Shown here piece by piece: positions 7,297 to 15,061 of a stretch of DNA of 64,000 nt (position 1 is its first letter; each line of letters begins with the position of its first letter). Origin of the DNA: Paenibacillus larvae subsp. larvae (GTDB lineage: Bacteria; Bacillota; Bacilli; Paenibacillales; NBRC-103111); NCBI RefSeq assembly GCF_002003265.1, contig NZ_CP019687.1:3122001-3186000 (forward strand), in the 5' to 3' direction. Made by a program: the position numbers and the translations under genes. Under the pieces are notes generated by a model that made no database searches, was not told where the DNA came from, and saw only the letters and a program-made list of their open reading frames with translations.

Positions 7297-8040
7297 ATGA
7301 AGAGTACAAAACTGTTTATGCTGCCCTATGCCGGAGGATCCGCATCTGTTTATTTGAATTGGAAAAAACTTATGCCCCCGGAAGTTCAAATTTACCCATT
7401 AGAGCTGCCCGGAAGAGGAAGGCGGTACAAGGAATCCTTGATAAACTCTGTCCAGTCCATGGTTCCTGATTTAATAAAGAGTATGGAAGCATACGGAATA
7501 TCTGTTCCTTATGCTATTTTTGGACACAGTATGGGAAGTTTGCTGGCTCTGGAGGTGACTCACGAATTAGTAAAACAAGGGTACCCGTTGCCGGTTTCTC
7601 TATTTCTGTCGGGCAGAGACTCCCCTGACTCCAAAGAGAAGCGGGTGTATCATAATTTGCCTGAACAAGAGCTTTTGCAGGAGGTTATCAAGATGGGCGG
7701 CACCCCGCCGGAGTTATGCGAGAACAGCGAGTTGATTGAACTTTTTCTGCCGATTATTCGGAATGACTTCAAATTGGTTGAGATCTATCATTGTCAACGG
7801 GATACGCCACTGGACTGTCCGTTTTTTATTCTTAACGGAAAACAGGACTCTTTTATAGATTTGCTTGAGATCGAAGGATGGAGTCGGTTCACATCGAAGC
7901 CATACACGGTGAAATGGTTTGAGGGAGAGCATTTTTATCTCCATGACCATACCAAAGAATTGTGCCAATACATCTGGCAGCAGTTACTTTTTCTATCGCT
8001 TTCCTCTGACAGCAATTTGACAACCACAGAACAATACTAA
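7297..8040 (+). CDS. Type II thioesterase (GrsT/SrfAD family), orphan
   Basis: These alpha/beta hydrolases remove wrong acyl groups from carrier proteins of nonribosomal peptide or polyketide synthases. The 247-residue product has the family N-terminus (LFMLPYAGGSAS), the LPGRGRR motif (37-43), nucleophile elbow GHSMG (Ser78), Asp184 in GKQD and catalytic His212 in GEHFYL. All catalytic residues are present and the length is normal. It is the only plus-strand gene in the window. No synthetase, carrier protein or phosphopantetheinyl transferase gene lies in the window, so its partner must be encoded elsewhere. GGAG lies 9 bases before the ATG. Confidence 0.88.
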   Translation: MKSTKLFMLPYAGGSASVYLNWKKLMPPEVQIYPLELPGRGRRYKESLINSVQSMVPDLIKSMEAYGISVPYAIFGHSMGSLLALEVTHELVKQGYPLPVSLFLSGRDSPDSKEKRVYHNLPEQELLQEVIKMGGTPPELCENSELIELFLPIIRNDFKLVEIYHCQRDTPLDCPFFILNGKQDSFIDLLEIEGWSRFTSKPYTVKWFEGEHFYLHDHTKELCQYIWQQLLFLSLSSDSNLTTTEQY

Positions 8041-8060
8041 AAAATGATTGCAATGAAAAA

Positions 8061-8096
8061 TGGCCTAGTCGTAACCGAACCGACTAGACCATTTTT
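8061..8096 (+). terminator. Terminator after the thioesterase gene
   Basis: The arms 8061-8071 and 8081-8091 pair (one mismatch) around a 9-base loop and run into six T. It lies 20 bases past the stop. The stretch 8100-8290 holds nothing else I can support. Confidence 0.85.
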
Positions 8097-8290
8097 TAAT
8101 TTAAAGTACTGATTTCAAAAATTTCTCCCTGATCGTTTTATATAAATACTCATCTGCTAAGACACTGGAATTAACTTTTGGTTGATAAATAGAAGCAGGA
8201 GATGTCATGTCGTTTAACCCCTCGCTTCTCTATTTTCTAATAGATTAAAGGGAAGTACCATAACAAACCTATGTTAAAATTGTGGTAAAG

Positions 8291-8316
8291 AAAAAACTCC
8301 CGAAGGAGTCCTTTTT
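8291..8316. terminator. Bidirectional terminator after the propeptide gene
   Basis: ACTCC 8296-8300 and GGAGT 8305-8309 close a tetraloop, UUCG on the minus-strand transcript. A runs on one side and T runs on the other allow termination both ways. It separates the convergent thioesterase and propeptide/receptor transcripts. Confidence 0.8.
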
Positions 8317-8321
8317 ATTTT

Positions 8322-8471
8322 TTAATCTCCAGTTCCGTGTACGAAATAAATAAAGAATATTGGGGGATCAACCGGGCTTGTTTTGACTGAATGATCTTGC
8401 TGATTAACACATAGACCACTAAGCATTACAAGAGCCAACGCAACAGATGGTACGTATTTCTTAATTTTCAT
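8322..8471 (-). CDS. Secreted signalling propeptide (Phr/AloP-like) paired with the RRNPP receptor
   Basis: A 49-codon gene. Its ATG (8469-8471) lies inside the last codons of the upstream receptor gene, overlapping it by 11 bases in another frame; AAAGGGG is 9-10 bases upstream. The product has a basic start (MKIKKY), a hydrophobic core (VPSVALALVMLSGLCV), a polar stretch (NQQDHSVKTSPVD) and a hydrophobic end finishing in FVHGTGD. Small size, Sec signal, overlap with a TPR/HTH regulator and an immediate terminator match rap-phr, aimR-aimP and Paenibacillus AloR-AloP modules. The mature pheromone is probably a C-terminal piece such as xHGTGD; that is inference. Confidence 0.75.
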   Translation of the reverse strand: MKIKKYVPSVALALVMLSGLCVNQQDHSVKTSPVDPPIFFIYFVHGTGD

Positions 8472-9819
8472 CTTCCAATACCCCTTTCATCATAATTATA
8501 AAGTCATTCTTTTGAGATCCCGATGCATGCTCCATATACTTAAGGAACTGGGCTGAGCAATTGACTGTATCTGAATTTTTATGTGTTGCGATAGACAAAG
8601 AAAGACAGTATAAAATTTGGTCCAAACCTTCTTTAATACGTCTCTGCTTAAAATTATATATGGCTTTCTGGTAGCAAAACCTAAAATAGCGATGTGTATG
8701 AACGACATTCCTATTGTTATAAGTGGAATAAGCTTTTGAGAATTTATCAAGAACAGGGTCTATGTTATATTCATATTTATTTGCACTTTCCAATATTACT
8801 AAAAGTCCATCTTCTACCTCATTTGAATGTTGTGCAAGGAAATCCACGTATTCATGGAGCTTTGTTCTGTTTCCACTCAGTATATCCACTATATATTTAT
8901 TGGCCTTGGCCCATAAGTGCAGCTTCTCCATTTCTTTTTTGCCCAACTCATCCAATGGTTCAAACCAAGTAAGGTCTTCGTATTCCTGTATGTATTTTTT
9001 GGATTCCCCATAACGTTTTTGTTCAATTAAAGCCGCACTTAACAATAAGTAAGCTTGTCCATAATAGACAACAAGATGTCTTTCGGGACTAGGCATTTCT
9101 TCTACCCTTCTATTATACTGCCTTCTCAGCCCGTTTTGGCATGCTATCGTCGTTAATATCCTTAATTCATCTGCAAATTGCTCAACCATGGTCCATTTTT
9201 GTAATGAGTAACAAACTTTTGCCAGATGCAATAAGGCATCCAGATGGAAATGTTCAGGGAGTTTATTGCGAAAAGCCTCAAAGCGGATCAAGGCCTTGTA
9301 GTTCTCTTCGGCATCCGGTCCTATTTTGGCCCTAAAGATTCTATAGTGGCTGATAGCCAGACGCTCGGAATGGTTATACTTTTCGCCTTCAATCACTTCT
9401 TCGTAAAAGGGGACCGATTCTTTAACAAAACCGCCCAAATATAACTTTTCGGCTACAGAAAACAGGAGTTCCGGAAACTTGGGATGTTCTACCAATAAGT
9501 GAATGGCTTTGGTAATCAGTTCATTCCTGCCAAGTTGGGCACAGCGGACCAAGAAAGGTTCCATTCTGGCCCTAGCTACCCTGCCTTTATAAAAACATTC
9601 CGCGAGGTACAAATCATAGTAGTGGCCTTCAGGCTGGCCAAGCACCTTCGTAAGTGCGTCCAGTTGTTTAACCGTAATAGGCCGCAGCGATCTCCCCCGC
9701 AGACTGGCACTTAGATTTCCGACGGCGGCCCCTCCCAGTTCGGAAAGCCTGGATAACGTACAGCCTGTTTCGGCTATCGTTTTTTCAAGTTCAGCACGCA
9801 GCACAATCCTATTTTTCAT
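8461..9819 (-). CDS. RRNPP-type quorum-sensing receptor (HTH plus TPR)
   Basis: The 452-residue product starts with a small XRE-like helix-turn-helix domain (about residues 1-70; LEKTIAETGCTLSRLSEL and a recognition-helix region around NLSASLRGRSLRPIT). The rest is all-helical TPR-like repeats with no signal or membrane segment. This layout is that of peptide-binding RRNPP regulators (PlcR, NprR, AimR, AloR). The propeptide gene overlapping its 3' end is the strongest functional clue: imported peptide would switch DNA binding. The ATG at 9817-9819 has GGGGGAG 4-5 bases upstream; a longer reading frame back to 9978 has no support. Targets are unknown; the neighbouring thioesterase and nos-like genes are candidates. 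Confidence 0.8.
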   Translation of the reverse strand: MKNRIVLRAELEKTIAETGCTLSRLSELGGAAVGNLSASLRGRSLRPITVKQLDALTKVLGQPEGHYYDLYLAECFYKGRVARARMEPFLVRCAQLGRNELITKAIHLLVEHPKFPELLFSVAEKLYLGGFVKESVPFYEEVIEGEKYNHSERLAISHYRIFRAKIGPDAEENYKALIRFEAFRNKLPEHFHLDALLHLAKVCYSLQKWTMVEQFADELRILTTIACQNGLRRQYNRRVEEMPSPERHLVVYYGQAYLLLSAALIEQKRYGESKKYIQEYEDLTWFEPLDELGKKEMEKLHLWAKANKYIVDILSGNRTKLHEYVDFLAQHSNEVEDGLLVILESANKYEYNIDPVLDKFSKAYSTYNNRNVVHTHRYFRFCYQKAIYNFKQRRIKEGLDQILYCLSLSIATHKNSDTVNCSAQFLKYMEHASGSQKNDFIIMMKGVLEDEN

Positions 9820-9831
9820 AACACTCCCCCT

Positions 9832-9874
9832 ATAACCTATCGTTATTATATCATGGCAAGGAATATTTTTACAA
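9832..9874 (-). promoter_or_regulatory. Sigma-A promoter of the receptor-propeptide operon
   Basis: On the minus strand TTGTAA (9869-9874), 18 bases and TATAAT (9845-9850). A small inverted repeat ATAAC-N5-GTTAT (9832-9846) overlaps the -10 and probable start, which would suit autoregulation, but the arms are only 5 bp. Confidence 0.55.
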
Positions 9875-9914
9875 AAGGGAACCGGAATTGCTTTTCCATT
9901 CTTTTTATTCCAAA

Positions 9915-10700
9915 TTACCTGGCCCAAGTCAGACCAAACACCCGTGCGGGCAGTTTGGCCCGCAGGACTTTTGCACATTCATTCATCGTACTGCCAGTCG
10001 TGTAAACATCATCCACAAGGTAGAGATCAAACCCTGAACGAAAAAAGGCAGGCATGAGAGAACATACCCGCTCATCCAGTTCGAACGATCCCTGTACATC
10101 CTCCAGACGCCCTCTGCGTGTCTTCTGACTTTGCTTATCCGTATGACGGCTGCGAACAAGCAGTGGGACAACGGGAAGTTCCAGGTTTTTCCCAAGCGCT
10201 TTAGCCATTTGCTCCGCCTGGTTAAACCCCCGTTCCAGCAACCTTTGCCCGCTTAACGGCACATAGGTTACCACCCGGGGAGGGGAAGCCTTGGAAGCAG
10301 CCAAGTTCCGGTTCTCCTCCTGATGCAAAAAATATGCAAACAACAGCATTTCTCCAAACAGACTGCTTAATTGCTCATCTCCCCGGTATTTGTAACGGGC
10401 AAGCAGTTCCTTCATACTTTCGTCATAGCGGACGGCACTCCGGTTTCTTATAAAGCAGGTCTCCTCTCTTCGCAAACAATCCCCGCACTCTTCATAACGC
10501 CCGCATATCGGACATATGACTTCACGAATCCAGGGAATTCCCGTATAGCAGATTTGGCATAGGCCCATCTGGCGGGTATTCAATACGGCAGGCTGATTAC
10601 AGCCCGGACAGGCGGAAACCCGCGGTGAAAGCAGCCCCTGCGCGGCTGACAACACTTTCTTCCATACTTTTGCGAACCGGCTTTGTTCAAGTCCGTTCAT
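9915..10700 (-). CDS. comFC: Competence protein ComFC, phosphoribosyltransferase fold
   Basis: ComFC is needed for uptake or processing of transforming DNA and works with the helicase ComFA. The 261-residue product has an N-terminal zinc region with four Cys pairs (31/34, 48/51, 63/66, 72/75) and a C-terminal phosphoribosyltransferase domain with the PRPP-loop motif DLYLVDDVYTTGSTMNEC. Length and layout match the ComF/GntX family. Its ATG overlaps the comFA stop (ATGA). In relatives yvyF and flgM follow directly; here the peptide-signalling and nos genes come next. Confidence 0.92.
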   Translation of the reverse strand: MNGLEQSRFAKVWKKVLSAAQGLLSPRVSACPGCNQPAVLNTRQMGLCQICYTGIPWIREVICPICGRYEECGDCLRREETCFIRNRSAVRYDESMKELLARYKYRGDEQLSSLFGEMLLFAYFLHQEENRNLAASKASPPRVVTYVPLSGQRLLERGFNQAEQMAKALGKNLELPVVPLLVRSRHTDKQSQKTRRGRLEDVQGSFELDERVCSLMPAFFRSGFDLYLVDDVYTTGSTMNECAKVLRAKLPARVFGLTWAR

Positions 10701-12601
10701 GTTCTCCCCCCTTTATCGATCAGATATCCTTGCTTCTTGGCCTGGGCATTCATCATGGCTATCTGGCGGATGGCCTCCTTCTGTGAGCTTGTCTTCTCCT
10801 TCGCCACGAAACAGACCGTTCCCGCCGGGTCGTCCTTGGAACGCCCCACCCGGCCCGACATTTGAACCAGGGCGGCTGCGTCGAACAGGCGGGAATCCGC
10901 ATCCAGGATGAACGCGTCGGTCCTCGGGACCGTAACGCCGCGTTCCAGAATGGTCGTCGTCATCAGCACCCGGGTGGCGCCGTCCCGGAAGTCCCGCACC
11001 TTCTCCGTCCGGTGCGGGTCCTTCGAGGAAGTGCCCTGTATCCACGGGACAGGGCACTTCCTCGTGTTCGTCCCTCCCCGTCCCCCGTGAAGCGGTCCAA
11101 GCACCTGCCGAAGCAGGTGCACCAGCGGCTCCACGGAGCGGATGTTCGGGACGAACACAAACACCTGCGCGCCGCGCTTCAGCGAAGCTTCCAGCTTCTT
11201 CACCAGCGGCGCGGAGAGCTTGTGCGCAGCGAGCATGCTGCGCAGTGGGGGCGCGGCCAGCAGCAGCGGCACGGGGTTCTTGTGGTAGGGGAACGCGTCC
11301 AGTTCGTCGATCACCACAAGGTCAAACGCCTGCGTGAAACGCAGGAGCTGATGAGTGGTGGCGATGGTGAGGGCTCCTCGTTCCCAGCGGTCCGTGCTTC
11401 CGCCGTAGAGCACGGCCAATTCCACCCCGGCGAAAGCTTTCGCGATACGCGGGGCCAACTCCAGCACCACATCCCGCCTGGGAGTAGCGATTAAGACACG
11501 CCCCCCACGGGCCAGTTCATGCGCTATAAGAGGGAAAATCATCTCGGTCTTTCCCGCTCCCGTTACGGCCCAGATCAGAAACCGGTCCGGCTGCCTATCC
11601 GCAGTATTCTTTCTTCTGCGGTCCAGAAACCGAACCGCTTCGGCGGAAGCGGCAGACTGGGCCTCGCTCAGCTTCCAGTCCCCCTTTGTACCGCTCCCCT
11701 TATCCTCCGGGGTGACTCCTGCACCGGTTAACTTGGCTCCAGACGTCACAGATGATTGCTTCCCCCCATAAATGAGCGGGGAACAGAAGCGTACGCGTCC
11801 CATTCCCAGGCATTCGCTGCAATACGGGCATTTCGTCCGGCAGTAAGGACAAGAAGTCCATACCAGCTTGTCCTTTCCGCTTCCGCATCTTCTGCAAGTA
11901 TATTGTCTCTCCGCTTTCCAGAAATGCGGCAGGCTCCTCCGCTCCGCAGCTTCCAGGCCGCTTGCCCAGGCAAGATCACCCTGGAGCCACGCCAATTGGA
12001 TATAGCTGCACCAGGATACGCTGGAGGTTCTGTTCTTGGGAAGACCGGGAGAGCAACCGTCCAAGACGCCTTTTCCATGGACTGTTTGAACCAGTTGTTC
12101 CGCTTCCTCCGGAAGCAGGGCACGCCCTTCCCAGCCCCTTACAATCCGGGTATATACGTCTTGACTTAAGAAGGGAACCTCATTGTCTTGATTCGCCCAG
12201 CGGGCAAACGTCACGTTATGGAAGCGGAATTGCCCCGGACGGCAAGAGGCAAGATGGCATGTCTTGGCCGCAGATTGAATAAGATGAAAGAGACGGGATG
12301 TTAGCGTGTTGGAATCAATTAAGGTGGATGAAGGAATCATCCGGGCATTGGGTAGTTCGGGGAATGCTTTTCCATGCGAAGCACGTTTTGGCGGCAATAG
12401 TGCCGAAATAGCGGGCAGTTCCTGTTGCAAAACGGGTAAAAGGGCACTGGCTTGTCCAAAAGACAGGGAAGGTTCCAGCAAACGGAGTACCGTAAGGTCC
12501 CCATATTGCCTGAACCAATAAGCCGCATCCACTTGCTCATCCAGTGTTACATACCAACGGCATGAGGCCGCTGTTTCCACGGCATACAGCTTGGCTTTCA
12601 A
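10697..12601 (-). CDS. comFA: Competence DNA helicase ComFA
   Basis: ComFA is a membrane-associated DEAD-like ATPase that helps drive transforming DNA into the cytoplasm. The 634-residue product has a Cys4-type zinc finger region (CRRC...CPYC...CPYC...C), Walker A AVTGAGKTEM, a DELD box, and helicase motif VI (QMSGRVGRS). The start is TTG at 12599-12601 with AAAGGTG 5-6 bases upstream. The 5' third has ordinary base composition, but 10.85-11.5 kb is clearly richer in G+C. That part contains a perfect 16-bp inverted repeat (11024-11064) coding for a segment that looks unlike other ComFA proteins between GGRGG and the conserved DPHRTEKVRDF region. The frame is intact throughout. Confidence 0.93.
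   Translation of the reverse strand: MKAKLYAVETAASCRWYVTLDEQVDAAYWFRQYGDLTVLRLLEPSLSFGQASALLPVLQQELPAISALLPPKRASHGKAFPELPNARMIPSSTLIDSNTLTSRLFHLIQSAAKTCHLASCRPGQFRFHNVTFARWANQDNEVPFLSQDVYTRIVRGWEGRALLPEEAEQLVQTVHGKGVLDGCSPGLPKNRTSSVSWCSYIQLAWLQGDLAWASGLEAAERRSLPHFWKAERQYTCRRCGSGKDKLVWTSCPYCRTKCPYCSECLGMGRVRFCSPLIYGGKQSSVTSGAKLTGAGVTPEDKGSGTKGDWKLSEAQSAASAEAVRFLDRRRKNTADRQPDRFLIWAVTGAGKTEMIFPLIAHELARGGRVLIATPRRDVVLELAPRIAKAFAGVELAVLYGGSTDRWERGALTIATTHQLLRFTQAFDLVVIDELDAFPYHKNPVPLLLAAPPLRSMLAAHKLSAPLVKKLEASLKRGAQVFVFVPNIRSVEPLVHLLRQVLGPLHGGRGGTNTRKCPVPWIQGTSSKDPHRTEKVRDFRDGATRVLMTTTILERGVTVPRTDAFILDADSRLFDAAALVQMSGRVGRSKDDPAGTVCFVAKEKTSSQKEAIRQIAMMNAQAKKQGYLIDKGGRT
11024..11064. repeat. Perfect 16-bp inverted repeat inside comFA
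   Basis: Arm CGAGGAAGTGCCCTGT (11024-11039) is the exact reverse complement of 11049-11064, with a 9-base loop. A second 8-bp GC-rich repeat lies at 10993-11000/11011-11018. Both are in coding sequence and neither is followed by a T run. Confidence 0.9.
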
Positions 12602-12649
12602 GGCTTCACCTTTTTCTTAATAGGATATTCCATATTCGTTTGAAAACGA

Positions 12650-13051
12650 TTACGACTCGCATAACTGCATTTCTACGAGATACTCGCGTCCGCTCAAAGG
12701 GATTACGCGTATTTCCCCCTCTTCAAATTGGCTAAGCCACTCTTCCGTAGAGGTGCCTGAAGCGAGAAATTCCAGTTCGATACGGGCTTGCCCGGCCATA
12801 CGTTCAAGAATGGGCAGCGTATCATCGGTTGAGCCTTCGTCCAGAATGGTGACCTTCACCTGCCTTCCCCTTAGCCAGGAGAATACATGCAGTGAGCGGA
12901 TATACCATTCGATATGCAGACCATTATTTTTAGTAATCAATAAAAAATGGGAACTTTGGCGGGGTTTAGCTTTGGTGAGGCCAAAAATAAGATGAAGAAT
13001 GGCAACACTAAGTCCATAGCAGCCTATGATCCATAAGAGTCCGATCCACAT
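12650..13051 (-). CDS. Short membrane-anchored glycosyltransferase-like protein
   Basis: A 133-residue protein with one N-terminal membrane helix (WIGLLWIIGCYGLSVAILHLIF), then a truncated GT-A-like fold: FLLITKNNG, a possible nucleotide-sugar motif TILDEGSTDDT, and little after. The usual GT2 catalytic half (DxD and Q/RxxRW) is absent, so enzyme activity is doubtful. Similar short proteins are found between degU and comFA in Paenibacillus from memory. I chose the ATG at 13049-13051 because GGAGGGAG lies 5-6 bases upstream; an upstream in-frame start at 13069 is possible. Role unknown. Confidence 0.6.
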   Translation of the reverse strand: MWIGLLWIIGCYGLSVAILHLIFGLTKAKPRQSSHFLLITKNNGLHIEWYIRSLHVFSWLRGRQVKVTILDEGSTDDTLPILERMAGQARIELEFLASGTSTEEWLSQFEEGEIRVIPLSGREYLVEMQLCES

Positions 13052-13102
13052 GGCAACTCCCTCCCTCATGCATAGTATATGCGCATAAGGGAGGGGAGGT
13101 TC

Positions 13103-13828
13103 CTATAAAGTCACCCAGCCATTTTTGATCGCGATAATCACTGCTTGGGTACGGTCATCCACTTCCATTTTCTGCAGGATACTGCTCACGTGATTTTTCA
13201 CTGTCTTCTCACTTATGTACAAATACTCCCCAATGGATTTGTTGCTGCGTCCCTCTGCCATCAAGCGGAGAACTTCCGCTTCCCGTTTTGTTAGAGGGCT
13301 GCTTGGAGAATCAATGTATCTCAGTGCAGAATCATGGGCCGGATTACCTCCGGCTACGCCGGTATGATCCAGGTAGGTCATCCTGCGAAGCTGATTGATC
13401 AGCTTGCCGGTTACTTTAGGATGAATATAGGCATGACCTGCCACGACCGAACGGATCGCATTAATCAGAGACTCTGCCTCCATATCTTTGAGTAAATAAC
13501 CCGAAGCCCCCTTTCGCAGTGTTTCAAATACATAACTTTCGTCGTCATGAATAGACAGGATAATAATCTTGATGTCCGGGAAAATCAGCTTCAGCCGTTC
13601 TGTAGCCACAACACCGTTCTCGAGCGGCATGTTGATATCCATCAGCACAACGTCAGGCTGAATTTCATTGCAAAGTTCGATGACCTGAATACCGTCACCG
13701 CATTCACCGACTACTTCCATATCATCTTCCATGTTAATAATACGCTTGAGTCCCTCACGGAACAATTGGTGATCATCCGCAAGGATCAGCTTCACACGAT
13801 TAGGTTTGGGGCTTCCCTGGTAGTCCAT
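13103..13828 (-). CDS. degU: Response regulator DegU
   Basis: DegU controls exoenzymes, competence, motility and biofilm genes. The 241-residue product has a receiver domain with acidic pocket DD (18-19), phosphoacceptor Asp64 (VVLMDINMP) and Lys near 114-115, and a C-terminal NarL/LuxR-type HTH (LTKREAEVLRLMAEGRS ... EKTVKNHVSSIL). The ATG lies within the 3' end of degS (29-base overlap) with AAGGAGGA upstream. Placement next to degS and upstream of comFA matches the Bacillus locus. Confidence 0.95.
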   Translation of the reverse strand: MDYQGSPKPNRVKLILADDHQLFREGLKRIINMEDDMEVVGECGDGIQVIELCNEIQPDVVLMDINMPLENGVVATERLKLIFPDIKIIILSIHDDESYVFETLRKGASGYLLKDMEAESLINAIRSVVAGHAYIHPKVTGKLINQLRRMTYLDHTGVAGGNPAHDSALRYIDSPSSPLTKREAEVLRLMAEGRSNKSIGEYLYISEKTVKNHVSSILQKMEVDDRTQAVIIAIKNGWVTL

Positions 13829-14987
13829 TTATTACGTCCTCCTTATTCTCAGAACGAATGGGAATATGCATCTTGATTTTGGTTCCCACATTCTTTTTGG
13901 AGAATATGTTCATTGTACCCTCCAGGAGCTGGAGACGCTCCCGCATACCCAAGATGCCAAAATTATTCCCTTTTGCGATTTTTTGCTCTGTGATTTCTAC
14001 ATCAAACCCGACCCCATTGTCAGTGATAGTGATCGTCACATGATCTTGATTAAAAGCAAGCTCAAGCGATACATAAGAAGCGTTGGCATGCTTAAAAGTA
14101 TTGGAGAAAGCCTCCTGCACCAGACGGAAAACAGCCACTTCCATCCCGGAAGGCAGCCGACTTTCCTTGCCTGTAAAATCAAATTTAGTAAGGATTTTCG
14201 TCTTTTCCTCAAAATCCTGCACAAACTTGCGGAGCGTAGGCACAAGTCCCAGATCGTCCAAGGCCATAGGCCGGAGGTTAAAAATAATTTTTCTGACTTC
14301 TTCCAAACCGCTGCGGACCTGGCTTTTCAGATCAACCAGTTCTTCCCGGGCAAGATCAAACTCCTCTTTGTCCAGCATCCGCCCGGCAATCTCGGTCCGA
14401 AGCACTACATTGGCCATTGTCTGGGCCATCCCGTCATGAATCTCGCGGGCAATGCGCTTGCGTTCATCTTCCTGAGCCAAAATAATTTTCAATCCGAGCA
14501 GTTGCCGGTTTTTGACCGATTCCAGAATTCGTGTAACCTGATTGAGATCACCGGACAGATACTCAAGCACAACATTCATCTGGGACACAATCATCTCGGC
14601 TCTCTCCAGTTGGCGGTCCACATTCTTAATGCGCTTTTGAATATCATTGCGTCTGGCTTTAAGATGGTTTTCCTTTTCCCGTGCCACCGTCAGCTGCAGT
14701 TGAATGGATATTGCCGCGTCGTAGGCTACTTTAATATCATGCTCTTGATAACGGTCAAAGTCCCTGCTCACTTCTGTAAGACGGATTCTGGATTTCTTGT
14801 AATCTTTCTCCAGCCCATCCACCTGATCGATGGTCCGCTGGACTTCTTCAATTACATACTGAAGCTCAGCCGCAAGAGACTCCCTTTCCCTGCGCGTACT
14901 CTCGCAAATTTCAAACACCTGATACTTGCTGTCTTCCATAACAGACAGTGCATTTTTAATTACGCGGTCTAAAGCGTCTACCTGCAA
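13800..14987 (-). CDS. degS: Sensor histidine kinase DegS
   Basis: DegS is the soluble HPK7-type kinase that phosphorylates DegU. The 395-residue product has a long coiled-coil sensor region (about 1-170), an H-box EIHDGMAQT with His184, and a C-terminal HATPase domain (N-box VQEAFSNTFKHANA, G-box DNGVGFD, GMRERLQLLEG). There are no membrane segments, as in DegS. The start is TTG at 14985-14987 with AAGGAGAT about 10 bases upstream; no ATG gives the full coiled coil. A long open frame antisense to this gene is a shadow. Confidence 0.93.
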   Translation of the reverse strand: MQVDALDRVIKNALSVMEDSKYQVFEICESTRRERESLAAELQYVIEEVQRTIDQVDGLEKDYKKSRIRLTEVSRDFDRYQEHDIKVAYDAAISIQLQLTVAREKENHLKARRNDIQKRIKNVDRQLERAEMIVSQMNVVLEYLSGDLNQVTRILESVKNRQLLGLKIILAQEDERKRIAREIHDGMAQTMANVVLRTEIAGRMLDKEEFDLAREELVDLKSQVRSGLEEVRKIIFNLRPMALDDLGLVPTLRKFVQDFEEKTKILTKFDFTGKESRLPSGMEVAVFRLVQEAFSNTFKHANASYVSLELAFNQDHVTITITDNGVGFDVEITEQKIAKGNNFGILGMRERLQLLEGTMNIFSKKNVGTKIKMHIPIRSENKEDVINGLPGKPQT

Positions 14988-15006
14988 GCTTCTTCAATCT
15001 CCTTCT

Positions 15007-15061
15007 ATCACGGTAATCTTCTGTTTTTTTATAGTAACATATTTTAAAAGATTACAGTGAT
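15007..15061. repeat. 14-bp inverted repeat flanking the degS upstream region
   Basis: Arms 15007-15020 and 15048-15061 match at 13 of 14 positions, around 27 bases containing a T7 tract and AT-rich promoter-like DNA. The repeat lies between the decayed glycosidase gene (it overlaps its last codons) and the degS TTG start. Confidence 0.7.

Noticed and set aside
8201-8255. Thirteen-codon frame with AGGAG upstream between the two terminators
   Set aside because: Too short, no signal-like or conserved features, and no promoter seen.
8041-9914. Phage origin of the receptor-peptide pair (arbitrium-like)
   Set aside because: No integrase, repressor, attachment repeat or other phage gene lies nearby, so a phage link is not supported.
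12650-13051. Functional family 2 glycosyltransferase
   Set aside because: Only the N-terminal part of the fold is present; the catalytic half is missing, so I call it glycosyltransferase-like only.
13866-14972. Open frame of 368 codons on the plus strand opposite degS
   Set aside because: Shadow of a conserved gene: no family resemblance, no ribosome-binding site, and the sense strand encodes clear DegS motifs.
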